Positions 34,297-42,463 of a stretch of DNA of 64,000 bases are shown in pieces; positions within the stretch are counted from its first letter, which is position 1; each line of letters starts with the position of its first letter. The position numbers were made by a program, and so were the translations under genes. This DNA is from Mycobacterium sp. (lineage in GTDB: Bacteria; Actinomycetota; Actinomycetes; Mycobacteriales; Mycobacteriaceae), in NCBI GenBank assembly GCA_016197405.1, contig JACPVR010000035.1, forward strand, positions 83,441-147,440, given 5' to 3'. The notes beneath the pieces were generated by a model. The model made no database searches. It was not told the DNA's origin and was given only the letters and a program-made list of their open reading frames with translations.

Positions 34297-35376
34297 ATGA
34301 CCGCCCGCTTGCGCCCCTTGATGGCCGACCTACCGGCCTATACGCCGGGCAAGACCGTGCCGGGCGCGATCAAGCTGGCCAGCAACGAAACAGTGGACGG
34401 TCCGCTGCCCAGCGTCCGCGCCGCCATCGAACAGGCCACCGGCACCCTCAACCGGTATCCCGACAATGGATACGTCGAGCTCAAGGAGCATCTGGCCAAG
34501 CACGTCGACGTCGCTCCGGAGAACATCGCGGCCGGCGCCGGGTCGGTCAGTCTGTGCCAACAGTTGATCCAGATCACCGCATCGACCGGTGACGAAGTGA
34601 TGTTCGGCTGGCGGGCTTTCGAGGTGTATCCGCTGCAGGTCCGCGTCGCCGGCGCCACCCCGGTGCAGGTGCCGTTACGTGATCACACTCACGATCTGGA
34701 CGCCATGCTCGCTGCCATCACCGATCGCACCCGGCTGATCTTCGTGTGCAATCCGAACAACCCGACATCGACCGTGGTGCCGCCGGAGGATCTGGCGCGC
34801 TTCGTGCGGGCGGTCCGCTCCGACATCCTGGTGGTCATCGACGAGGCCTACGTCGAGTACGTCCGCGACGGAATGCTGCCGGACAGCCTCGGTCTGGTTC
34901 GCGACCACCCCAACGTCGTGGTGCTGCGAACCTTCTCGAAGGCCTACGGTTTGGCCGGCGCCCGGGTCGGCTACGCCGTCGCCGATCCCGACATCATCAC
35001 CGCGCTGGGCAAGGTCTACGTCCCGTTCACCGCGAGTACCCTGGCGCAGGCCGCGGCGATCGCCTCGATCAACGCGTCCGAGGAGTTGTTGGCCCGCACC
35101 GATTCGGTGGTGGCCGAGCGGGCTCGGGTCAGCGCAGCGCTGCGCGACGTCGGCTATGAACTGCCGGAATCGCAGGCCAACTTCGTCTGGCTGCCGTTGG
35201 GCCCGGAGCACACCGGAGACTTCGTCGAGCAGGCCGCCAACGCCCGGGTGCTGGTCCGCCCGTACGGCACCGACGGCGTGCGCGTCACGATCGGCGCACC
35301 GCATGAGAACGACACCTTCCTGGCCTTCGCGACCGGCTGGATACAAGACAAGAATCTGGAGCGGGAGACCACGTGA
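34297..35376 (+). CDS. hisC2: Aromatic/histidinol-phosphate aminotransferase HisC2 (Pat)
   Basis: A 359-aa class I/II PLP aminotransferase matching Rv3772, an aromatic amino acid aminotransferase often named HisC2 or Pat. Seen: IKLASNETVDGPLPSV at the start, the substrate/cofactor loop AAGAGSVSLCQQL, FVCNPNNPTSTV, VIDEAYVEY and the Schiff-base Lys in RTFSKAYGLAGARVGY, with a final RVTIGAPHENDTF carrying the carboxylate-binding Arg. It begins an operon of short overlaps continuing with the GXWXG protein (GTGA overlap) and a lipoprotein. Confidence 0.95.
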   Translation: MTARLRPLMADLPAYTPGKTVPGAIKLASNETVDGPLPSVRAAIEQATGTLNRYPDNGYVELKEHLAKHVDVAPENIAAGAGSVSLCQQLIQITASTGDEVMFGWRAFEVYPLQVRVAGATPVQVPLRDHTHDLDAMLAAITDRTRLIFVCNPNNPTSTVVPPEDLARFVRAVRSDILVVIDEAYVEYVRDGMLPDSLGLVRDHPNVVVLRTFSKAYGLAGARVGYAVADPDIITALGKVYVPFTASTLAQAAAIASINASEELLARTDSVVAERARVSAALRDVGYELPESQANFVWLPLGPEHTGDFVEQAANARVLVRPYGTDGVRVTIGAPHENDTFLAFATGWIQDKNLERETT

Positions 35377-35849
35377 CCGACGCCATCCGCAGGAAGTTCG
35401 ACGAGCTCAAAGCGCGCCCGGACACCATCTCCGACGCCGAGCTCGACGAGTTCTGGCAGTCGCTGGCGCGCACCACGATCGCCGACGTCATCGGCGAGTG
35501 GCGGGGCGGCGAGTTCGTGACCGGGCACCGTGCCAACGGCATGCTGGAAAAAGGCAACTGGTTCGGCAAGACGTTCATTTCCGCGGTCGATGCCAAACCG
35601 CTTATCTGTCTGGACGCCAACGGCGAGAAGTACTCCAACACCGAATGGATGAAGGGCGAAGCCAGCCTGTGGGTCGAAGAGTTCCGCGGCGAACCGGTCG
35701 CGACCATGGTCTACGACGGCGTGCCGATCCACGATCACTTCAAATTGGTCGACTCCGACACCCTGATGGGCATTATGAACGGTAAGGCCGCCCTCGATTT
35801 CACCAGCGGGACCGGCAGGCATCTGTACTTCTACCTGGAGCGAGTGTGA
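35373..35849 (+). CDS. GXWXG/DUF4334 family protein
   Basis: A 158-aa protein. Seen: the N-terminal GXWXG motif region TIADVIGEWRGGEFVTGH, a central NWFGKTFISAVDAKPLICLD and the C-terminal DUF4334 part YDGVPIHDHFKLVDSDTLMG ending LYFYLERV. The family may bind lipid or haem-like ligands in a beta-barrel; no enzyme activity is established here. It overlaps hisC2 by 4 bp and the next lipoprotein gene by 4 bp. Confidence 0.85.
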   Translation: MTDAIRRKFDELKARPDTISDAELDEFWQSLARTTIADVIGEWRGGEFVTGHRANGMLEKGNWFGKTFISAVDAKPLICLDANGEKYSNTEWMKGEASLWVEEFRGEPVATMVYDGVPIHDHFKLVDSDTLMGIMNGKAALDFTSGTGRHLYFYLERV

Positions 35850-36157
35850 AACCAGTCCTGCGCGTGGTGGCCGCCGTGCTTGCCGCGCTGTGCGTACTGA
35901 CCGGCTGCAGCCGCGTCGTGAGCGGTCAGGTGGCGATGACGGTCGAGGCGCTGCCGACGAATATCACCTGCGGGGAGTTCGTCGAACTCAGCGATACCGA
36001 ACGGATCAAGGCGGTCAACCAGATCATCTCGGACAGCCCCGACAACGGACCCATCGCCAGCAGGCCCACGGTGCTGGTCGCGCTCGCTGGGGTGCTGTGC
36101 GAACAGATGCCCCGGGTTCCGCTGAAGGATCTGCTGCAGCGCGTCCAATTGCGCTGA
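35846..36157 (+). CDS. Small lipoprotein
   Basis: A 103-aa predicted lipoprotein. Seen: KPVLRVVAAVLAALCVLTGC at the N-terminus, whose LTGC is a lipobox with the lipid-bearing Cys at residue 21. The mature part contains two more Cys (ITCGEF and VLCEQM) that could form a disulfide outside the membrane. Overlaps the previous gene by 4 bp (GTGA). Mycobacterial proteins of this size with ITCGEF-like motifs are of unknown function. Confidence 0.75.
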   Translation: MKPVLRVVAAVLAALCVLTGCSRVVSGQVAMTVEALPTNITCGEFVELSDTERIKAVNQIISDSPDNGPIASRPTVLVALAGVLCEQMPRVPLKDLLQRVQLR

Positions 36158-36171
36158 GTAGTCTCGCCTGC

Positions 36172-36996
36172 ATGGCTGATACCTACGAGTCGGTAAGCGT
36201 AGAAACCAAGGACCGCGTCGCGCAGGTGACGCTGCTGGGACCGGGCAAGGGCAACGCGATGGGCCCGGCGTTCTGGGCCGAGCTGCCCGTCGTCTTCGCA
36301 GAGCTCGACGCCGATCCCGAGGTACGCGCCATCGTGCTCACCGGATCGGGCAAGAACTTCAGCTACGGCCTCGACCTGGCGGCGATGGGCGACACCCTGT
36401 CACCGATGATGGCCGAGGGGGCACTGGCCAAGCCGCGCGCCGACTTTCACGCACGACTCAAGGTCATGCAGCAGTCCATCACCGCGGTTGCCGACTGCCG
36501 CACGCCGACCATCGCTTCGGTGAGCGGCTGGTGCATCGGCGGTGGTGTCGACCTGATCAGCGCCGTCGACATCCGGTACGCCAGCGCCGACGCGAAGTTC
36601 TCGGTGCGCGAGGTGAAACTGGCCATCGTCGCCGATGTCGGCAGCCTGGCCCGGTTGCCGCTGATCCTCAATGACGGGCACCTGCGCGAACTCGCGCTGA
36701 CGGGCAAGGACATCGACGCCGCGCGCGCCGAGAAGATCGGTCTGGTCAACGACGTCTACGCCGACGCCGAGGCCTCGCTGGCCGCCGCTCATGCCACGGC
36801 CGCCGAGATCGCCGCCAACCCGCCGTTGGTCGTCAATGGCATCAAGGACGTGCTCGACGAGCAGCGCACCGCCCAGGTGGCCGCCAGCCTGCGCTACGTC
36901 GCGGCGTGGAACTCGGCGTTCCTGCCTTCCAAGGACCTCACCGAAGGAATCACCGCGATGTTCGGTAAGCGGCCGCCGGAGTTCACCGGCGAATAG
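36172..36996 (+). CDS. echA21: Enoyl-CoA hydratase/isomerase EchA21 (dienoyl-CoA isomerase-like)
   Basis: A 274-aa crotonase matching Rv3774. Seen: the oxyanion-hole strands AIVLTGSGKNFSYGLDL and ASVSGWCIGGGVDLISAVD, then FSVREVKLAIVADVGSLARL. The last motif keeps the Glu and Asp spacing known from delta(3,5)-delta(2,4)-dienoyl-CoA isomerase (EVxxxxxADVG), and the Asp in GGGVD is also kept, so isomerisation of dienoyl-CoA in fatty-acid oxidation is likelier than hydration. The nitrobindin-like gene starts directly after (GTG 36998). Confidence 0.9.
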   Translation: MADTYESVSVETKDRVAQVTLLGPGKGNAMGPAFWAELPVVFAELDADPEVRAIVLTGSGKNFSYGLDLAAMGDTLSPMMAEGALAKPRADFHARLKVMQQSITAVADCRTPTIASVSGWCIGGGVDLISAVDIRYASADAKFSVREVKLAIVADVGSLARLPLILNDGHLRELALTGKDIDAARAEKIGLVNDVYADAEASLAAAHATAAEIAANPPLVVNGIKDVLDEQRTAQVAASLRYVAAWNSAFLPSKDLTEGITAMFGKRPPEFTGE

Positions 36997-36997
36997 C

Positions 36998-37483
36998 GTG
37001 CCCGAACTGCATCCCGCGATCGCCGTCCTGGCGCCCCTGCTGGGCACCTGGGCGGGGACCGGCGACGGCGAGTATCCGACCATCGAACCGTTCGCCTACC
37101 TCGAAGAGATCACCTTCGCTCACGTAGGGAAGCCGTTCCTGGCCTACTCGCAGCGGACCCGCGCCGCCGATGACGGCAGACCGCTACACGCCGAGACCGG
37201 ATACCTACGAGTGCCCTCGCCAGGACGGGTCGAATGGGTCCTGTCGCATCCGACCGGGATCACCGAGATCGAAGAGGGCACCCTGGTTGCCGGTGAGCAC
37301 ACATGCAATATAGAACTCGCCGCAACGACGATCGGTCTCACCGCATCGGCGAAAAGTGTTACTGCGCTGGCCCGTTCGATCCACGTCGAGGGTGACGTGC
37401 TGAACTACCGGGTGCAGATGGGCGCGGTGGGACTGCCGCTGCAGCATCACCTGGCCGCGCGCCTGCACAGGAAGGTCTCATGA
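36998..37483 (+). CDS. Nitrobindin-like haem protein (peroxynitrite isomerase family)
   Basis: A 161-aa beta-barrel protein. Seen: the family N-terminal motif LLGTWAGTGDGEYPTIEPF (GxWxGxGxGxYPTI), the strand YLEEITFAHVGKPFLAYSQR, and near the C-terminus GLPLQHHLAARLHRK, where one His should be the proximal haem ligand. Nitrobindins bind ferric haem b and convert peroxynitrite to nitrate. The GTG start lies one base past the echA21 stop region, and its end overlaps lipE by 4 bp. Confidence 0.88.
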   Translation: MPELHPAIAVLAPLLGTWAGTGDGEYPTIEPFAYLEEITFAHVGKPFLAYSQRTRAADDGRPLHAETGYLRVPSPGRVEWVLSHPTGITEIEEGTLVAGEHTCNIELAATTIGLTASAKSVTALARSIHVEGDVLNYRVQMGAVGLPLQHHLAARLHRKVS

Positions 37484-38709
37484 CGTCCGACGGCAAGATC
37501 CGGGTCCCGGCCGACCTGGACGCGGTCACCGCGATCGGCGCCGAAGACCACTCGGAGATCGACCCGGCAGCGGTGGAGCGGATCTGGCAGGCGGCGCGGA
37601 ACTGGTATGCCGGGGGCATGCACCCGGCGATCCAGGTTTGCCTGCGGCACAACGGAAAAGTCATCCTCAACCGAGCCATCGGACATGGCTGGGGTAACGG
37701 GCCCGAGGATGCGCCGGACGCCGAGAAGGTGCCCGTCGGCACCGACACGCCGTTCTGTGCCTACTCGGCGGCCAAGGCGATCAGCAGCACCGTCGTGCAC
37801 ATGCTCGTCGAGCGCGGCCACTTCTCACTCGATGACCGGGTATGCGATTACCTGCCGGGCTACACCAGCCACGGCAAAGATCGCACCACCATCCGGCACG
37901 TCATGACTCACAGTGCCGGAGTTCCGTTCGCCACCGGGCCGCGCCCCGACCTCAAACGCATGAACGACAGTGAGTATGCCCGCGAGATGCTGGGCAATCT
38001 GCGACCGGTCTATCCGCCCGGTCTGGTGCACATCTATCACGGGCTGACGTGGGGTCCGCTGATCCGGGAGATCGTCTCGGCCGCCACCGGTCGTAACATC
38101 CGTGAGATCCTGGCGACCGAGATTCTCGATCCGCTCGGCTTCCGGTGGACCAATTACGGTGTCGCCGAACAGGATGTCCCGTTGGTGGCACCCAGCCACC
38201 CGACCGGCAAGCCGGTACCTGCACCGCTGGCGCGGGCTTTCAAGCTGGCGGTCGGCGGCACCATGCACCAGATCATCCCGTTCACCAACACACCGGCGTT
38301 CCTGACCAGTGTGGTGCCGTCGTCAAGCCTGGTCTCCACCGCCGACGAGTTGTCGCGATTCGCCGAGATCTGGAGTCGCGGAGGCGAACTCGGCGGGGTG
38401 CGGGTGCTCAGCACGGAGACGTTGCGGAATGCCACCGCCGAGGCGCGACGACTGCGCCCCGATGTCGCGACCGGACTGGTTCCACTGCGGTGGGGCACCG
38501 GTTTCATGCTGGGCTCGCGTCGGTTCGGCCCGTTCGGCCGGAATGCGCCTGCCGCCTTCGGGCATACCGGGTTGGTGAACATCGCGGTGTGGGCAGATCC
38601 CGAGCGCAAACTGTCTGCCGGGGTGATGAGCAGCGGCAAGCCCGGGCGCGACCCGGAAGCCAAGCGGTACCCGGCCCTGCTGGATGCGATCGCCGCCGGG
38701 ATCGGCTGA
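37480..38709 (+). CDS. lipE: Serine hydrolase of the beta-lactamase/class C fold, LipE
   Basis: A 409-aa esterase/beta-lactamase-fold hydrolase matching Rv3775 LipE. Seen: the S-x-x-K motif in FCAYSAAKAISSTVVHMLVE (Ser and Lys of SAAK), the Tyr block LVHIYHGLTWGPLIREI with YHG, and the third box FGHTGLVNIAVW with HTG. Relatives hydrolyse short acyl esters. No signal peptide, so likely cytoplasmic. The ATG overlaps the nitrobindin stop (ATGA), which ends the hisC2-lipE run of tightly packed genes. Confidence 0.9.
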   Translation: MTSDGKIRVPADLDAVTAIGAEDHSEIDPAAVERIWQAARNWYAGGMHPAIQVCLRHNGKVILNRAIGHGWGNGPEDAPDAEKVPVGTDTPFCAYSAAKAISSTVVHMLVERGHFSLDDRVCDYLPGYTSHGKDRTTIRHVMTHSAGVPFATGPRPDLKRMNDSEYAREMLGNLRPVYPPGLVHIYHGLTWGPLIREIVSAATGRNIREILATEILDPLGFRWTNYGVAEQDVPLVAPSHPTGKPVPAPLARAFKLAVGGTMHQIIPFTNTPAFLTSVVPSSSLVSTADELSRFAEIWSRGGELGGVRVLSTETLRNATAEARRLRPDVATGLVPLRWGTGFMLGSRRFGPFGRNAPAAFGHTGLVNIAVWADPERKLSAGVMSSGKPGRDPEAKRYPALLDAIAAGIG

Positions 38710-38731
38710 GTGGTCGAAGTCGAGCCTGGCC

Positions 38732-38746
38732 AACGGGTTTCCCGTT
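38732..38746. terminator. Perfect hairpin downstream of lipE
   Basis: AACGGG-TTT-CCCGTT, a 6-bp stem with a 3-nt loop, 22 bp past the lipE stop. No T run follows, as usual for mycobacteria. It may act as an intrinsic terminator or barrier. Confidence 0.3.
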
Positions 38747-38992
38747 CAACGCAGTGATTCGACCCGTGCCGCGAAGATGGCCGTCCGCTCTTTGACGTAG
38801 TCGGCGTCGGACACGAGCGCGCCGCCCGCGAGATGTTGCTCACACAAGAGTGTTGCGTGAGGTGTGTTTGCCCAGCTCATCTGGGAGCAGGCGGGCGAGG
38901 CCGACCCCAGTTGTGTGGGTAGCGATTGCGGGCCAGGCCCTCCTGCCTCACAGTTTTGCCACACGCTCCAACGAATCGAGAGTGGTGCGATT

Positions 38993-40276
38993 GTGCGCAG
39001 GATGGTCGGCGTCATCGGGATTGCAGCGCTGTTGCTCGTTGGTGCGGGAGGTACCACACATGCTGTCGCACAGTCTGTTACGTACTATCTGGGCGGGACA
39101 TGCCTGTGTGCAACAACGCCCACCGTTGCTGAAGCGAGCAGTCTCGCCGGTGGATTCCTGGTAAACGGAACAACTTTGGTGGGTGTCGGATATCCAGCCG
39201 GCCTGCTGTTCAGCCTCGACGCACAGTTTGGCAAGGTAACGGTCACTGAACTTCTGGACAACACCGACCCCACCTCGGACGTGGTCCTCGCCGGGCTCAG
39301 CCAGGGTGCGATAGTGCTCAACAGCATCAAGCAGTCGTGGGAGATCGACGGTTCAGGAGCCTCGGATCTTCAGGGCCGCTTGGTTTTTGTGACGCTGGGT
39401 GACCCCCAGAACTCGGTCGGTGGCATCACCACCAAGGTGGCGCTCATGCGACTCGTCGTTTTGGGCAGCAGTGCCGAGACGCCATTCGACACCATAGAGA
39501 TCGTCCGGGAGTACGACGGCTTCGCCGACTGGCCCGACCACTATCAGCCGCTCGCTGTTACCAATGCGCTGATGGGTATCGCGTTCGTCCACACCGATTA
39601 CGGGGCGGACGCGGACCCGAGTACGCCCGGAACGCTGGTCACCCAAAGCACCAACAGCCTCGGCGGCACGACAACGCACTACGTGGTCCCCACCGCAGCA
39701 CTACCGGTGACAGCTTTACTGCGTGCGGCCGGAATCGACACCACCGCACTCGATGCCCAGCTGCGACCCGTCATCGACAGCGCCTATAACGCACGTCCCA
39801 CACTGCCGGCCAGCAACGCCGCGACAACCGATCCGACGGCCAGCGGTGATACGGCCGGCGAGGCAACCGATGCCCAGGAGCTCTCCGCAACGACGGTGGG
39901 GGACCGCGCGTCCACCCAGGCGGATCGCACAGAACCGGCATCCACAGCGCTCCCGGCAGCGGAGCCTCAATCGGCTGCCGAGGAACCCGCTGAAACGTCC
40001 AGCGTGTCTGCGCCGGCTTCAGACGACAGCGGACCGGACACTGACTCGTTGTCAACCGGCACTACCAAAGATGTTTTCGGGAGGGCTGATTCGGCTGATC
40101 CGCATAGCGAAGACGAGGAAACCTCGGCGGACCAAAAAGCGACGACCAGTACGGCAGGCTCGTCGGACGTGGCTGACCGAGGGTCTTCGACAAGCACACA
40201 GAAAGACACCACCACCGCGAATGCGACCAGCGCTACGGAGAAGGGGAACGATGCCGGGCCGAACTCAGCGTCGTAG
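38993..40276 (+). CDS. Secreted PE-PPE-domain hydrolase-like protein
   Basis: A 427-aa exported protein. Seen: a signal segment RRMVGVIGIAALLLVGAGGT ending near AVAQS; a PE-PPE (alpha/beta-serine-hydrolase) domain at about residues 35-270 with GVGYPAGLLFS, DVVLAGLSQGAIVLNSIKQ (GxSxG nucleophile elbow), YDGFADWPDHYQPLAVTNAL and the final FVHTDYG; then a Thr/Ser/Asp/Glu-rich low-complexity tail of about 130 residues. No PE or PPE N-terminal domain. Probably an esterase acting at the cell surface. GTG 38993 gives the signal peptide a proper basic start. Its end overlaps the convergent marR-like gene by 12 bp. Confidence 0.8.
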   Translation: MRRMVGVIGIAALLLVGAGGTTHAVAQSVTYYLGGTCLCATTPTVAEASSLAGGFLVNGTTLVGVGYPAGLLFSLDAQFGKVTVTELLDNTDPTSDVVLAGLSQGAIVLNSIKQSWEIDGSGASDLQGRLVFVTLGDPQNSVGGITTKVALMRLVVLGSSAETPFDTIEIVREYDGFADWPDHYQPLAVTNALMGIAFVHTDYGADADPSTPGTLVTQSTNSLGGTTTHYVVPTAALPVTALLRAAGIDTTALDAQLRPVIDSAYNARPTLPASNAATTDPTASGDTAGEATDAQELSATTVGDRASTQADRTEPASTALPAAEPQSAAEEPAETSSVSAPASDDSGPDTDSLSTGTTKDVFGRADSADPHSEDEETSADQKATTSTAGSSDVADRGSSTSTQKDTTTANATSATEKGNDAGPNSAS

Positions 40277-40831
40277 CCTGTGCGCGTTGTCCGACGTGGT
40301 GGAGTCCGCCGTGAGCTTCGGCAGGGCGCGAGCCAGTGCGTTGAGGTCGGTAGGGGTCAACTTGTCGGTGAACAGCCTTGACACCCTGCCGATGTGAGAT
40401 TCGGCGGCATCGATCACCGCGCCGCGACCCTTTGCGGTGAGGGTGATCTCCACTCCACGCTTGTCTTCGCCGGCCGTGCTGCGAGCGATGAGTCCTGCCT
40501 GCTCCATGCGCACCAACAACCTACTGAGGCCACTTTCACTGAGCAGCAGCCGGTCTCGCAGAGTCCGCTGGCGCAGACTTCCGTCCGGCACATCGGCGAG
40601 ATGAATCAACACATCGAACCACTCCAACGGCAACCCACTGTCGCGCATCATCTCGGCGGTCATCTGATCGATGATGGTTCGGTACGCGCTGAGGAAGTCC
40701 TGCCAGATCGTCGCTGCCTCATCCAGTCGGGTGACAACTGCGCGTAACCGCTGCGCGTCGGTTTGTGCACTCCCTTTACCTTTCTTGGGCGCGCGATTCC
40801 CGGCGGTTGAACCCACCCGCTTGGCAGCCAT
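40265..40831 (-). CDS. MarR family transcriptional regulator
   Basis: A 188-aa MarR regulator with a basic N-terminal tail (KRVGSTAGNRAPKKGKG). Seen: the winged HTH FDVLIHLADVPDGSLRQRTL, LLLSESGLSRLLVRMEQAGL and a wing ARSTAGEDKRGVEITLTAKG. The ATG at 40831 has GAGGAG upstream. A dyad typical of MarR sites, ACTTGC-N8-GCAAGT, lies in the intergenic region shared with the divergent flavoprotein and YciI genes, so these are likely targets. Confidence 0.88.
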   Translation of the reverse strand: MAAKRVGSTAGNRAPKKGKGSAQTDAQRLRAVVTRLDEAATIWQDFLSAYRTIIDQMTAEMMRDSGLPLEWFDVLIHLADVPDGSLRQRTLRDRLLLSESGLSRLLVRMEQAGLIARSTAGEDKRGVEITLTAKGRGAVIDAAESHIGRVSRLFTDKLTPTDLNALARALPKLTADSTTSDNAHRLRR

Positions 40832-40928
40832 CGGCCGTGCTCCTCGTCTGCGGCGCACCGGGAGTGCCTGCCGTACTCGAAGAATAGACGAAACCCAAAT
40901 GACGTCATCCACGCTGGGCCATGCATAA

Positions 40929-40948
40929 ACTTGCACGCGCAAGCAAGT
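40929..40948. promoter_or_regulatory. Probable MarR operator dyad
   Basis: ACTTGC-ACGCGCAA-GCAAGT: the outer 6-bp arms are perfect inverted repeats, and an inner dyad CTTGC-ACGC-GCAAG overlaps it. It lies 98 bp before the marR-like start and 64 bp before the divergent PPOX-type gene. Confidence 0.5.
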
Positions 40949-41012
40949 AAACGGGAATCGGCCACGTCAGTCGACTGTTGCATCCGGTACCAACCGACAG
41001 GAGAACCGCACC

Positions 41013-41408
41013 ATGAGCTTCACACCAGAAGAGATCGACTACATGCGGACCCAGCCGTTGGCGCGGGTAGCCAGCGTTGACAGTGAGGGCCAACCCGATG
41101 TCGTTCCGGTGACCTTCGAATTCGATGGCACATACATCAATATCGGTGGGTTCGAACCAGCGAAAACCCGCCGACATCAGAACGTGTCGGCAGGAAACCA
41201 CCGGGTGGCACTGGTCATCGACGACCTGGCGTCAACCGAGCCGTGGAGCCCGCGCTACCTGCGCGTCTACGGGACTGCCGAGGTGATCAACGGCGAGCAG
41301 CCCCACCTGCGCGTCACCCCGACCATTTCGTGGAGCTGGAACCTCGGCGGTGAATCGCTGCGCGGGGGCGCCGCGTCGGCCCCGCCGAAGCGCACGGTCC
41401 ACCGCTGA
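41013..41408 (+). CDS. PPOX-class flavin/F420-dependent oxidoreductase
   Basis: A 131-aa split-barrel protein of the pyridoxamine-phosphate-oxidase-like family. Seen: YMRTQPLARVASVDSEGQPD at the N-terminus, VTFEFDGTYINIGG, then RRHQNVSAGNHRVALVIDDL and RYLRVYGTAEV. Mycobacterial relatives bind FMN or F420. The last 15 residues (RGGAASAPPKRTVHR) are unusual. Clear AGGAGAA site before the ATG. A YciI-like gene follows after 33 bp and is probably cotranscribed. Confidence 0.85.
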   Translation: MSFTPEEIDYMRTQPLARVASVDSEGQPDVVPVTFEFDGTYINIGGFEPAKTRRHQNVSAGNHRVALVIDDLASTEPWSPRYLRVYGTAEVINGEQPHLRVTPTISWSWNLGGESLRGGAASAPPKRTVHR

Positions 41409-41441
41409 CATGACACCGACGACGATTCAGGAGAGACCCAG

Positions 41442-41768
41442 ATGAGCAGCATGCCGATCGCCGATGACACGCACGAACTCGTGTTCCTGGTGCAGACCCA
41501 ACTCAACGAGGGAAAAGCTGAAGCACTGGGTGCGACGCTTCCCGCCCACCTGGACTTCCTGCACCAGCAGTTCATCGAGGGCCGGCTGATGTTCGGCGGA
41601 CCGCTGGTCACCAGCGATCTGCACAACACCGGCAACGGGTTGTATGTCCTGCGGGCTGATTCACTGGCCGCCGCACAGGCCATCGCGGACGAGGACCCGA
41701 TGCACCGTGACGGCGTCCGCACGGCGACGGTCCAGCACTGGATGTTGAAGACCGACTACAGCCGCTGA
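41442..41768 (+). CDS. YciI family protein
   Basis: A 108-aa ferredoxin-like-fold protein. Seen: LVFLVQTQLNEGKAEALGAT, the HLDFLHQQFIEGRLMFGGPL helix-turn with the conserved GG-P-L, and LAAAQAIADEDPMHRDGV ending VQHWMLK, which contains the family Asp-Pro dyad region. Often encoded beside oxidoreductases. The AGGAGAG site is seven bases before the ATG. Confidence 0.85.
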   Translation: MSSMPIADDTHELVFLVQTQLNEGKAEALGATLPAHLDFLHQQFIEGRLMFGGPLVTSDLHNTGNGLYVLRADSLAAAQAIADEDPMHRDGVRTATVQHWMLKTDYSR

Positions 41769-41777
41769 CCGCTATGG

Positions 41778-41864
41778 CGGTGGCGGAGGGATTTGAACCC
41801 CCGGACGGTGTTAGCCGTCTCTCGCTTTCAAGGCGAGTGCATTAGGCCGCTCTGCCACGCCACC
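41778..41864 (-). tRNA. tRNA-Ser (anticodon TGA)
   Basis: 87-nt class II tRNA on the minus strand: acceptor GGTGGCG/CGCCACC with discriminator G, D arm GGCAGAGCGGCC, anticodon arm CTCGC-CTTGAAA-GCGAG with TGA, a long variable arm (GACGGCTAACACCGTC) and T arm GGGGGTTCAAATCCC. No encoded CCA. Confidence 0.97.
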
Positions 41865-41874
41865 GCCGACCAGA

Positions 41875-42408
41875 CTAGCGGTGCGTAGGCCCTGCCCGAA
41901 GCGCTGGTCTGATCTCACGTGAGTCGGGGTCCTTCAGCGCGGTGCTGATCCGGCGGCAGTTCTCACCCATCGCCGCCATCTGCGGCCGGGACAACTGGGT
42001 CAGGAAGTGCATCCGCACCGCCTGGCAGTAGGTCACCATCGCCTTCTGGGCCACTTCGCGGCCTTCGTCGGTGATAGTGGCCAGCACCCCGCGGCCGTCG
42101 TCCGGGCTGGCGGTGCGCCGGACCAGTCCCTGGGCCTCGAGGCGACGAATCTGGCGGGTCACCCTGCTCGGCAGTGACGTGAGGGCATCGGCGAGATCGC
42201 CCATCCGCGCGGACCCCGTGGGGGACTTGTCGAGCATGTCGAGCAACCGCACGTCGACCAGGCTCAACTTGTGCGCCTCGGTGAGCCCCCGGTTCAGGGT
42301 GGCGTACAACCGCAGTGCCGAATCCAGGAAGTGTTGCCACGACCGTTGTTCGGCGATGTCCAAGCCGGGCATATCGCTTGCGGTACGCCCGGCAATCATC
42401 CCCTCCAT
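41875..42408 (-). CDS. MarR family transcriptional regulator
   Basis: A 177-aa regulator. Seen: helical N-terminus QRSWQHFLDSALRLYATLNR, VDVRLLDMLDKSPTGSARMG, the recognition region LADALTSLPSRVTRQIRRLE and the wing QGLVRRTASPDDGRGVLATI. Divergent from the quinone-reductase gene with only 55 bp between the starts, so it probably controls that promoter. Ends 10 bp past the tRNA-Ser gene. Confidence 0.88.
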   Translation of the reverse strand: MEGMIAGRTASDMPGLDIAEQRSWQHFLDSALRLYATLNRGLTEAHKLSLVDVRLLDMLDKSPTGSARMGDLADALTSLPSRVTRQIRRLEAQGLVRRTASPDDGRGVLATITDEGREVAQKAMVTYCQAVRMHFLTQLSRPQMAAMGENCRRISTALKDPDSREIRPALRAGPTHR

Positions 42409-42463
42409 GGCGCAATATTAAGGGAAGCTGCCCAGAACGGGACCTCGAAATGCGGCTTGTAGC

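Noticed and set aside
38746..38880. Minus-strand end reading CEQHLAGGALVSDADYVKER then TAIFAARVESLR, resembling a SHOCT-like short helix pair
   Set aside because: Only about 40 residues look protein-like, the N-terminal part is random and no start or ribosome site fits; might be a gene remnant.
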